This document shows positions 42,197-49,170 of a stretch of 64,000 nt of DNA, one piece after another. The stretch's first letter is position 1. Each line of letters starts with the position of its first letter. Origin of the DNA: a virus. A program made the translations under genes and the position numbers. The notes under the pieces are model-generated. The model saw only the letters and a program-made list of their open reading frames with translations. It did no database searches and was not told the DNA's origin. The DNA lies in the IMG/VR virus record IMGVR_UViG_3300008448_008955, positions 32,471-96,470 of that record; one strand, 5' to 3'.

Positions 42197-42579
42197 TATT
42201 TGTATCCTTTAAAGCTGTTTAAAGGACTTTTAGTTGCCACGAAGTTGGGTTCTTCACTGGCTGCTGTGCTCACTGGCTTTTTGCCGCCAGGCGTCTTGGT
42301 CATTTTTAATGCGGCATCAATCACAGGATCAACATTGTTGTTGAAACCCACAATCACAGCATGTTCGCCAAAGGCAGTTTCTGCTGACCACTCTGGGCGA
42401 AATTCATTCACATCGTCTGCTGCTTGATCGCTTCTGGCACGAGCCATTGCAACACCAAAACGATAGTTTTTATACGGGTCTGACGCACTCAGCCCGGGAA
42501 GCACAAATGTGTTCTTCATGGGTTCTTTGGTTTCTGGGGGCAAGTCAGCCTGCTCAGTGACGAATTCACGTGCTCGCAT
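42196..42579 (-). CDS. Small virion-type protein with CTS-like N-terminus (1)
   Basis: A 127-aa protein beginning MRAREFVTEQADL and ending SPLNSFKGYK. It is similar in both ends to the next gene (MRAQEFITE, SPVQGFKGY), so they are paralogues. The N-terminus resembles the T4 capsid-targeting sequence (IPIII starts MKTYQEFIAE), with a VTE site that a gp21-type protease could cut. It overlaps its neighbours, so it is part of a coupled run. Confidence 0.75.
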   Translation of the reverse strand: MRAREFVTEQADLPPETKEPMKNTFVLPGLSASDPYKNYRFGVAMARARSDQAADDVNEFRPEWSAETAFGEHAVIVGFNNNVDPVIDAALKMTKTPGGKKPVSTAASEEPNFVATKSPLNSFKGYK

Positions 42580-42944
42580 CAGTAGCCTTTGAAGCCTTGC
42601 ACGGGGCTTTGAGTGTTGGTACTAGCTAGTTCTTCACTGTCAAGGTCGCCTGAATTTAGGTCGGTATATTCAGCACCAGCTGCTTTGAATGCCTGTTTCA
42701 GCATGTCGTGTTCAACTCTGGTGTATGGATAGGCACCACGTTTTTTTCCTATCCAACTTTTTTCATCCATATCCAGTATATCGCCTGATCCGTCAGCCAT
42801 GGCCACTGCCATCATCACACGATTCAGAGTGTAGTCACTGTTGGCACGTTCGCCGTCACTGAACAGGGTCAACCCTACAGTGGCAGCTTGACGACGTTTT
42901 CCAATCTTGCCGTCTCGCTCAGTGATAAACTCTTGTGCTCGCAT
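42579..42944 (-). CDS. Small virion-type protein with CTS-like N-terminus (2)
   Basis: A 121-aa paralogue of the preceding entry: MRAQEFITERDGKIGKRRQA, central VMMAVAMADGSGDI matching VAMARARSDQA, C-terminal SPVQGFKGY. A likely internal virion protein by analogy with the T4 internal proteins. Overlaps the neighbour genes by one to a few bases. Confidence 0.75.
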   Translation of the reverse strand: MRAQEFITERDGKIGKRRQAATVGLTLFSDGERANSDYTLNRVMMAVAMADGSGDILDMDEKSWIGKKRGAYPYTRVEHDMLKQAFKAAGAEYTDLNSGDLDSEELASTNTQSPVQGFKGY

Positions 42945-43234
42945 TAGCTGCCTGCGCCGATCACACCTGCTGTAGCAGAGCTTGCTGTGCCCAGTTCTAG
43001 TGCAGTAAAAGGTGTTCCAGTCACAGTGACTCGATTGCCTGCGCCAGCATACACTTCAAACACAGTGTTTGCAGGTATGGCGATTGGTGCACTATAAATG
43101 TTGCCTGCTGCCGCAGCACTACCCAGCGACACTGCAAACGACTGATAAGTTACAGCATTGGCTGCTGTGGAAATTTGCAGCTTGTCAGTGTAGACCACAG
43201 CATTGGCCAAACTGGTGTATACATTGGCTGGCAT
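42944..43234 (-). CDS. Small Ala/Val/Thr-rich structural-like protein
   Basis: A 96-aa protein, MPANVYTSLANAVVYTDKLQ, Ala/Gly/Thr-rich and non-charged, as in beta-solid virion decorations. Starts as TAATG overlap with the 56-aa gene and ends with a TAATG-like overlap to the CTS-like paralogue 2. Function unknown. Confidence 0.7.
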   Translation of the reverse strand: MPANVYTSLANAVVYTDKLQISTAANAVTYQSFAVSLGSAAAAGNIYSAPIAIPANTVFEVYAGAGNRVTVTGTPFTALELGTASSATAGVIGAGS

Positions 43235-43404
43235 TATTTGGCATCCTTGTTGGGTTGTGACACCACAGGTTGGTACAACTCACGAGTTTGGTACAGCACG
43301 CCTGGTATTTCCACAGGTGTTTGACGTCCTGTTTGTGGTGCTGGAGCATGTGGATTCAACACTGGCACAGTGGTCAATACTGATTCTTTAAGAATTTTAC
43401 TCAT
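43234..43404 (-). CDS. Small hypothetical protein, 56 aa
   Basis: MSKILKESVLTTVPVLNPHA followed by a Pro/Gln-rich segment and LYQTRELYQPVVSQPNKDAK. The ATG at 43404 has AAGGAT as ribosome site. It fills an otherwise empty gap and is coupled by overlap with the 96-aa gene. Pro-rich and unstructured-looking. Unknown function. Confidence 0.6.
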   Translation of the reverse strand: MSKILKESVLTTVPVLNPHAPAPQTGRQTPVEIPGVLYQTRELYQPVVSQPNKDAK

Positions 43405-43408
43405 GATA

Positions 43409-45370
43409 TTATCCTTTGTATGCTCGCCATTGGTTAGTTAAACCAAAAATGCTTTCTTGAACTTTTTCCATGTCACCATCACCGTCGAGGTCAGCTTCTT
43501 TTTTACCAGCAGCACGGGCCTTGGCTAAGTTACCAGTAAACTTGTTGCCTTCTTCTACATCATCTTCGTCGACTTTTTTGGCTTCTTTGATTCCGGCCAT
43601 TTCCATCATGCGTTTGATAGCATCTTCTTCGGCTTCAGCATAGCTGTGTTGACGATCATCTTGACTGGCCAACACAGGAACTGTGCTTTGTCCTGTTGAC
43701 TTGGGGCCATTCAAGCCGCCACTGTATTCTAATGCATTGCCTTCTTCAGTGTTGGTAGGATAGTCAGGTTGATTCATATCAACTTCGTCTACTTTTTCGT
43801 CGCTGCAACCGCAGCCTGGTTGACCGCAACCGCAGGCTGACTTATAGCCACCGCCACCATAGCCTTCGCTGTCGTTGCCGCCAAGACCTGCATTTTTCAA
43901 CAGTTCTGCTAACTTGACTGCATCATCGTCACTGGCAGTAATGGTCAAACTTTTACCGCCTTCGGTGCTGTTGCTCATGTTAATACTCATGCTTTCGTTG
44001 AGCGTAGCGTCAAGGCGACTCATGCTTTCAGCAATCATTTCTTCAAGATCGCGGTTCATGCTGTCATAGATGCCTTTGCCATAGCTGAAACCACTGCTTG
44101 CGGTAGGTGTACCCGAGCCGCCGGCTTCTTCAGTTTTTTCTTTCTTCTTGGGAGCCTTCTCAGGCAAGCCTTTGTGCTTGGTAGCAGCAAAGTCTTCTGC
44201 GTCTTTCTTGCCCATGCTCTTGGCAACTTTAGCAACTTCTTTGCTCGGGGCTTTTTCGCCCTTTTGCGTTGCATGGACCATGCCCATGAACTTTTGTTGC
44301 TTTTTGCTTACAGCTTTTTCGTCAAGCTCTTCTTCTCTAACTTGTGCGTCACCTGATTGTTGATTTTTAATCAGGGTCATTGCTGCATACAACACAGACT
44401 CTAACCGGCTAGCAAAACCTTGTGGGAATTCGCCGCCGCGCTGTGCTTGCTTTGCCGCTGCACGAATATCAGCAAGGTCGTCATAAATTTGTTGTGCTTG
44501 ACCATGATCAGCACCTTCTTTGGCCATTTTACGACCACCTTTGTGCTTGGTAGCCTTGGCTGTTACACGCTCAGGAGCCTTGGGTGCGCCTTTGGGACGT
44601 CCACGACCGCGTTTCTCTAACTTGTTGCCTTCGTCATCGGTTTCACTTCCAACGCTCATGCCTTGATCGTCTACTCGTCGTGTGACTTTGCGACCTGTAG
44701 CGGTGTGTTCAATATCGTGCTTGTGACCTCGCTCGACACTGCCAACTTTTGGTTTGTCAGCACGTGGTTTTTTCCAGGACGTGAATGGATTGTTATCATC
44801 GTCTTCGCTGGCAACAACTTGTTTCTTGCCACCTAATGCTTGCTTCATTGCTTCAGCGGCCACGTCGCCTAGCATTTCGTCAACTTCTTTTTTGGCACCG
44901 GCAATCTTGTCAGCAAAAGTGATCTTGTCTCGGGGCTCAGCCAGTGCAGCAAAGCTCTTGGCTTTCTCTGGGCTCATCTTTTCTTTGAGTGGGTGCTGTT
45001 GTCCTAGACGTTGTTGAGCACGTTTCAGGCCTTCGGGACTGGTAGGACTCTGTGTGCGTTCTTTTTCAAGATCTTGTAAGGTCATTTTGTTACCAGGACG
45101 CTTCACAGCAGGGATCTGACTCTTGTCTGGACCTGCTTGATAAGCACCTTCGTCTACTTCGTTATCATACTTGTCGTACTTTTTACGCACAGGGTCCAAG
45201 GCCTTGCCTTCACGCCCGGCCTTGGCCAAGGCCTCCATGCCTTCTTTACCGTACTTTTCGTAGCCCTTGGCAGCACGGCTCATGTCACGCTCATTGAGTT
45301 GACCATGTGTAACACTGGGCAAATCGCGAATGGCGTTTAGTTTGTTGTTTAAGTTGTAAAAGAAACTCAT
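43409..45370 (-). CDS. Large charged hypothetical protein, structural/core-like
   Basis: A 653-aa protein with long Lys/Glu-rich coiled-coil-like segments, a Cys/Gly cluster CGCGQPGCGC (encoded near 43800) and a DLDGDGDMEKV EF-hand-like calcium loop near residue 628. It is cysteine-poor elsewhere. A position between the head-completion/terminase genes and small structural genes suggests a prohead core or packaged role, but no family match is recognised. Ribosome site GAGGAT. Confidence 0.75.
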   Translation of the reverse strand: MSFFYNLNNKLNAIRDLPSVTHGQLNERDMSRAAKGYEKYGKEGMEALAKAGREGKALDPVRKKYDKYDNEVDEGAYQAGPDKSQIPAVKRPGNKMTLQDLEKERTQSPTSPEGLKRAQQRLGQQHPLKEKMSPEKAKSFAALAEPRDKITFADKIAGAKKEVDEMLGDVAAEAMKQALGGKKQVVASEDDDNNPFTSWKKPRADKPKVGSVERGHKHDIEHTATGRKVTRRVDDQGMSVGSETDDEGNKLEKRGRGRPKGAPKAPERVTAKATKHKGGRKMAKEGADHGQAQQIYDDLADIRAAAKQAQRGGEFPQGFASRLESVLYAAMTLIKNQQSGDAQVREEELDEKAVSKKQQKFMGMVHATQKGEKAPSKEVAKVAKSMGKKDAEDFAATKHKGLPEKAPKKKEKTEEAGGSGTPTASSGFSYGKGIYDSMNRDLEEMIAESMSRLDATLNESMSINMSNSTEGGKSLTITASDDDAVKLAELLKNAGLGGNDSEGYGGGGYKSACGCGQPGCGCSDEKVDEVDMNQPDYPTNTEEGNALEYSGGLNGPKSTGQSTVPVLASQDDRQHSYAEAEEDAIKRMMEMAGIKEAKKVDEDDVEEGNKFTGNLAKARAAGKKEADLDGDGDMEKVQESIFGLTNQWRAYKG

Positions 45371-45374
45371 TGTA

Positions 45375-45983
45375 TTATCCTCTTGGGTTTGCGCCAGTTG
45401 CTGGCTTGGGTGAACGTTTGATGTTGGTCATAGGGCTCTTTACACCCTGTGGCAACTCATTGGTGGTCTTAGCTGGAGGAGTTTTTCCGCCAGCAATGGT
45501 AAACTTGGTGCGATATGCATTTTTCAGCACAGCATGGTCATATGGGCCAGTTGCATAGTCTTTCTTGAGAGCACGCTGAACTGCGTCATCTTTGGGATAT
45601 TCAGGATCGTCTAGCAGATTTTTGTTCTGATCCACAATCTTCTTGTTTTCGTCGTCGAGGCTTTGTTCATAGGCATCGGTGTTCATCACAATACGATTGG
45701 GATCCATGCCCAGCAACTGTGCCAACTGCTTGATCTGCGGCTCGATAGCTGGATAGCGAAACTCCACATCCACAATGGTCAGCGGCTGATTGGGGAAGGC
45801 CGGGAAGTCTGGAATGTTTTTACGCACAGGTGTAGTCTTGGGCGAGCCCATCTTGGCTACATCAAACTGCGACATCTTTGACTCAAGGTCTTTGATAAAG
45901 CCTGCGGGCACGTCGCCAACTATCTTGATACGATATTGGTATGTGCGTTCACTTTCGGCCAGGTATTTTGCAAATGGTTTCAT
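45375..45983 (-). CDS. Hypothetical protein with CTS-like N-terminus
   Basis: A 202-aa protein beginning MKPFAKYLAESERTYQYRIK, where MKPFAKYLAE resembles the T4 capsid-targeting sequence MKTYQEFIAE. The core has a predicted ferredoxin-like unit (IVGDVPAGFIKDLESKMSQF, then VDVEFRYPAIEPQIKQLAQL) and a Pro/Lys-rich C-terminus. A late box and leader lie upstream. Possible internal or core virion protein, cut by a prohead protease after Glu. Confidence 0.75.
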   Translation of the reverse strand: MKPFAKYLAESERTYQYRIKIVGDVPAGFIKDLESKMSQFDVAKMGSPKTTPVRKNIPDFPAFPNQPLTIVDVEFRYPAIEPQIKQLAQLLGMDPNRIVMNTDAYEQSLDDENKKIVDQNKNLLDDPEYPKDDAVQRALKKDYATGPYDHAVLKNAYRTKFTIAGGKTPPAKTTNELPQGVKSPMTNIKRSPKPATGANPRG

Positions 45984-46000
45984 GTCAGTGTCCTATTGTA

Positions 46001-46008
46001 TATTTATT
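46001..46008 (-). promoter_or_regulatory. T4-type late promoter box AATAAATA
   Basis: AATAAATA 17 bases before the ATG at 45983, with AGGA-like ribosome site in the leader. It overlaps the 3' end of the gp16-like gene. Confidence 0.6.
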
Positions 46009-46498
46009 CTTTTGCTGCGTTTTGGTCTTTGCCTTTAAGCAAACGCTCTAGCAAATCATTGCGGCTCAAAACCATGCCTTGTGCAGTTTGTGTAACGCCT
46101 GCATTGGGGTCTTCGGGCCGGCTTTGGTCCAATTTTGCTTTTTTAAGTTGCAAGTCAATCATTTTGAGTTTTTTGTCTAGCTTGGCTGTTTTGGCTGTGA
46201 TTGCATGGCCTAACATGTTTGAAGCTACACTGAAGATTTCGCTGGCAAACCTTGAATCAACCTGCATGCCCAGATCCATGAGATCTTTGTAGCTGCCTTT
46301 GGCCAGGTCTGCAAGATCGTCCATTTCAGTGTCTGTGGCGTCTAGCCCGCGCACAGCCGGCAAAGCTTCGTCTATCTTGTCAATGGTTTCATCTAGTGCT
46401 GCCAGGATTTCGCGATTGGCTGGCAATGTTGGGATAGCAGAGTCAATCTCTTGCTCTGTGGGAGGCAAATCAAAAAGTTCTTCCAGTTTACGAGTCAT
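46004..46498 (-). CDS. 16: Probable terminase small subunit (gp16-like)
   Basis: A 164-aa helical protein, the same length as T4 gp16. The central helices (GSYKDLMDLGMQVDSRFASE, then IFSVASNMLGHAITAKTAKL) and the Lys-rich DKKLKMIDLQLKKAKL segment match the small terminase pattern of T4-like phages. gp16 recognises DNA and stimulates gp17. Position near head completion and structural genes agrees. Its TATAAATA box sits four bases before the ATG. Confidence 0.7.
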   Translation of the reverse strand: MTRKLEELFDLPPTEQEIDSAIPTLPANREILAALDETIDKIDEALPAVRGLDATDTEMDDLADLAKGSYKDLMDLGMQVDSRFASEIFSVASNMLGHAITAKTAKLDKKLKMIDLQLKKAKLDQSRPEDPNAGVTQTAQGMVLSRNDLLERLLKGKDQNAAKE

Positions 46499-46502
46499 AC
46501 CC

Positions 46503-46510
46503 TATTTATA
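46503..46510 (-). promoter_or_regulatory. Consensus late box TATAAATA in a palindrome
   Basis: Exact TATAAATA, four bases before the ATG at 46498, inside the inverted repeat ACCCTAT-TT-ATAGGGT (46499-46514). Confidence 0.65.
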
Positions 46511-46513
46511 GGG

Positions 46514-46945
46514 TCATCCTCGACCGTTGTGGAACATTTGGTCTTCTGTGATTACTCTGAATGTGATGCCCTGGCGCTGGCACCATTTTTGGGCTGCCGC
46601 CCATTTGGCATAGTTGATGGCTACCACAGCACGGTCTCGGCTGCTCATTTTTGACTCAACCACGCTTTGCTTTTTGGGCTTGATTTCCACTAGTTCTGCT
46701 CGCATGGTATTGTTGCGAGTGCGATATGTTATCAAGAAATCTGGAACATAAATGGTTTGTTTGCCTGTGAGCGGATGTCTGTAAGGTATTTGTATGGCTT
46801 CACTAGCCCACTGTAGCACATTGGTATTTGTGTCACAAAATCGCATGAAGCTGAGTTCCCACCCTGAACGATATCTAGGCTGCTTGGTGCCTACATACTT
46901 GTCAGGATTTTGTATTTGATAAAAACCTTGCGCCCATTTGGTCAT
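46514..46945 (-). CDS. 4: Head-completion nuclease (gp4-like)
   Basis: A 143-aa protein. KYVGTKQPRYRSGWELSFMR and IPYRHPLTGKQTIYVPDF match T4 gp4 (gp50/65), and PDF plus VEIKPK give the PD-(D/E)xK nuclease residues D69, E87, K89, with E30 in the first helix. gp4 trims or prepares packaged DNA ends before tail joining. Starts with a four-base overlap with the upstream 119-aa gene. Confidence 0.8.
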   Translation of the reverse strand: MTKWAQGFYQIQNPDKYVGTKQPRYRSGWELSFMRFCDTNTNVLQWASEAIQIPYRHPLTGKQTIYVPDFLITYRTRNNTMRAELVEIKPKKQSVVESKMSSRDRAVVAINYAKWAAAQKWCQRQGITFRVITEDQMFHNGRG

Positions 46946-47301
46946 TGTAACACTGCTCTGGCTGCATTAACATTAGGCGATACCGCTGCACCAACACCCA
47001 ACAAGGTAGCGCGACTGCGAATAAGATTAAGGTAATAAGCCAAAGTAACTGTCAACTGTATTCCAGATGCACCTTGAAATGCCTGTAACAGTGTCAGTGC
47101 AGATGTACCAGTTTCTTGTGCAACTCTAAACAGTGCACTGGAAAAATTACTAGCTGCACGGTCCGTGGTCATTGTACTTCGAAAATACGAATATACCACG
47201 TCCCATTCACTGGAAGATATACTGGCTTCGTATTTGTAAAAACGATCAAACACTCTAACAGTGAGATCTTGATTGAGATTGGTTTGATTAACAGTTGACA
47301 T
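46942..47301 (-). CDS. Hypothetical protein between tail tube and head-completion genes
   Basis: A 119-aa protein, MSTVNQTNLNQDLTVRVFDR, with FYKYEASISSSEWDVVYSYF and a helical C-terminus. It has no known motif. Coupled to the gp4-like gene by ATGA. Probably a small virion or assembly factor. Confidence 0.75.
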   Translation of the reverse strand: MSTVNQTNLNQDLTVRVFDRFYKYEASISSSEWDVVYSYFRSTMTTDRAASNFSSALFRVAQETGTSALTLLQAFQGASGIQLTVTLAYYLNLIRSRATLLGVGAAVSPNVNAARAVLQ

Positions 47302-47316
47302 AAAATTATTCAGTTA

Positions 47317-48471
47317 TCAAATACCTGGTGGTTGTACACCCGAAGACGCTGCTTGTGATGCTCCTGCACCTGTGGTCGGAAAAGACCACCCACCATTGGT
47401 GTTAGCAACAGCTCTTACGGCTCCTGGTATAGCGGCCTGTGCTGCCAGCACTGCACCACGTTTTACTTCATTGGAAAGTGTTTGTCCAATGTTGACATTT
47501 TTCAAGGTATTGTAAGCTGTGCCTGCTTTTTGTGTTGCACCTATCAGTCCCAATACAGATCCTGACTGCAAGTCTTGGAATATGCCGCCGGCTGCATCCA
47601 GGAGACCACCTTGGCCGAGAATGGTCTGAGTTGACCCTGGTCGAGAAATAGGACTAGTCTTGGTGTCGTAGTGTGTAGGATCTGCAAATCCTGGTGCTTG
47701 TTTGTTAGGAGCACCTTGAAAGTATTTCACAGTTTCGTAGGCAATGGTCATCGAATTCTGCATGGTGCCATTGCCTTGACTGTAGTCATAGGTATCATGA
47801 CTCCAATTAGTAATCAACGGATTGATCAATACATATTCTGCGTATTTCTGCTGGTAATCAAATCCAAAAATTCTAATGTCTTTGAAGAATGGAGGTTTGC
47901 CCGATCCACCTGCAACACCATCGCTGATGGCTTCGCCGATATAGCCCCAGTCGTTGACTATACGATCGTTGTTGTAAATGTCGCGACTGTTGTAGCCAAA
48001 TCCAGTGGTACGATTACCTTGGGCACCAATACTGCCGTTGGTGTTGTTCGCTGCACCATACTGCTGAGTAGGATCTTTGTAGTAGTAACTGTAGTAGTTG
48101 TACCACAAGTTACGCATCAGATCTCCGCCGTCATCATGGAATGTGATGTTGATGGGTTCATAGTTGATCTTGGTTTGTACAATGCGTTTGCGATTGTACT
48201 GATTGAGTGTTTCGGTTTGAACAGCATACTTGGGCAGGTCAACAGTTTTTACCACGTAACTGATATTGTTGACATCAGTTACTCCCAATGCTCCGCGCAG
48301 TGATGGAATTTCTGCGGTGTTAATAGAAAAAGCCACGTGGAATAAAAACTTAAACCGTGGCTTTAATTCATATCCGTCAGTTCTAAATACTTTGGCTGCG
48401 TGAGTGTAATCACGCAGCGTATCAGTACCAAAAAAACCTTTAAGGAAGTCCTGTCCCCAGGTAGCTGGCAT
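47317..48471 (-). CDS. Second tail-tube-like protein (gp19/gp48/gp54 fold)
   Basis: A 384-aa protein. The N-terminal 200 residues (FLFHVAFSIN, YVVKTVDLPKYAVQTETLNQ, YEPINITFHDD) match the tail-tube fold as in gp19, T4 gp54 and gp48, and the remainder is a Gly/Ser/Ala-rich C-terminal extension. Placed right after gp19. It likely caps or initiates the tube at the baseplate. Overlaps gp19 by one base (TAATG-like). Confidence 0.7.
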   Translation of the reverse strand: MPATWGQDFLKGFFGTDTLRDYTHAAKVFRTDGYELKPRFKFLFHVAFSINTAEIPSLRGALGVTDVNNISYVVKTVDLPKYAVQTETLNQYNRKRIVQTKINYEPINITFHDDGGDLMRNLWYNYYSYYYKDPTQQYGAANNTNGSIGAQGNRTTGFGYNSRDIYNNDRIVNDWGYIGEAISDGVAGGSGKPPFFKDIRIFGFDYQQKYAEYVLINPLITNWSHDTYDYSQGNGTMQNSMTIAYETVKYFQGAPNKQAPGFADPTHYDTKTSPISRPGSTQTILGQGGLLDAAGGIFQDLQSGSVLGLIGATQKAGTAYNTLKNVNIGQTLSNEVKRGAVLAAQAAIPGAVRAVANTNGGWSFPTTGAGASQAASSGVQPPGI

Positions 48472-49106
48472 TAGACGCTCCCGCCACCAGCACCTGTTAC
48501 AACGTCGCCTAGAGTTCTTGCAAGGCCTGTAGCAACACCAACACCATAAGGAATCTGGTTGGCATTATCAAACGCAATGGTCATGTTGATTGTCACCGGT
48601 GCCGACTCACCATAGTTCATGGCACCATAATCAGCGCTCTTGAGATAGCAACCATACAATTCCCAGGTCTCTAGCACGTTAGGCTGTTCGGCTCCGTTGC
48701 CGCCGTCTAGGATTTCGAAACGAGTCAAGAACTTGTAATCGATACCAGAACTTGCTGAAGCCATTTCCAAGAAGTCCATTTGCTTTTGTATCTGCTCACC
48801 AACCAAGCGACTGACTTGTCCCGAGGCGTCGTCTCGGATTTCACAAGTGGTATCTGCCCAGGTATGCTTGCCTGCCAACTTCAGTGTTGAGTTGTAGATA
48901 GGCAATGTGATTTCTTCAAAGCTCAAGTTGGGACGAGCAAAACTCATCACTTGTTTGGTTAATTCTGTACGAGGGGTTGACACTCCGAAATTTTCAAACA
49001 TCACGCGGAAGCGATATTTGAGTTTGGGCATCAGCAAACCTTGAGTACTTGAACTCTGATCGCTGGCCAACGGTACTGTCATTCTCTGTAATGATGAAAC
49101 TGCCAT
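48471..49106 (-). CDS. 19: Tail tube protein (gp19)
   Basis: A 211-aa protein. LMPKLKYRFRVMFENFGVST, SFARPNLSFEEITLPIYNST and WELYGCYLKSADYGAMNYGE are characteristic of the T4 gp19 family (163 aa in T4). It polymerises inside the sheath. Follows the sheath gene after a GC hairpin and has its own late box and AGGAG ribosome site. Confidence 0.92.
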   Translation of the reverse strand: MAVSSLQRMTVPLASDQSSSTQGLLMPKLKYRFRVMFENFGVSTPRTELTKQVMSFARPNLSFEEITLPIYNSTLKLAGKHTWADTTCEIRDDASGQVSRLVGEQIQKQMDFLEMASASSGIDYKFLTRFEILDGGNGAEQPNVLETWELYGCYLKSADYGAMNYGESAPVTINMTIAFDNANQIPYGVGVATGLARTLGDVVTGAGGGSV

Positions 49107-49127
49107 TTTTTATATCTCCTATGTCTT

Positions 49128-49135
49128 TATTTACC
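49128..49135 (-). promoter_or_regulatory. Late-type box GGTAAATA
   Basis: GGTAAATA, 21 bases before the tail-tube ATG at 49106, with AGGAG between. Confidence 0.55.
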
Positions 49136-49137
49136 TT

Positions 49138-49168
49138 AACTGGGGGGTTAAAAATTAACCCCCCAGTT
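49138..49168 (-). terminator. Hairpin between sheath and tube genes
   Basis: AACTGGGGGGTTAA pairs with TTAACCCCCCAGTT around a three-base loop (stem 14 bp). It is followed on the minus strand by TTAAGG rather than a T-run, so it may attenuate or process rather than fully terminate sheath mRNA. Confidence 0.6.
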
Positions 49169-49170
49169 TA

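Noticed and set aside
47671-48303. A 210-codon plus-strand frame opposite the second tail-tube gene
   Set aside because: Ile/Val/Cys-rich antisense reading without start signals. The minus-strand tube fold is recognisable.
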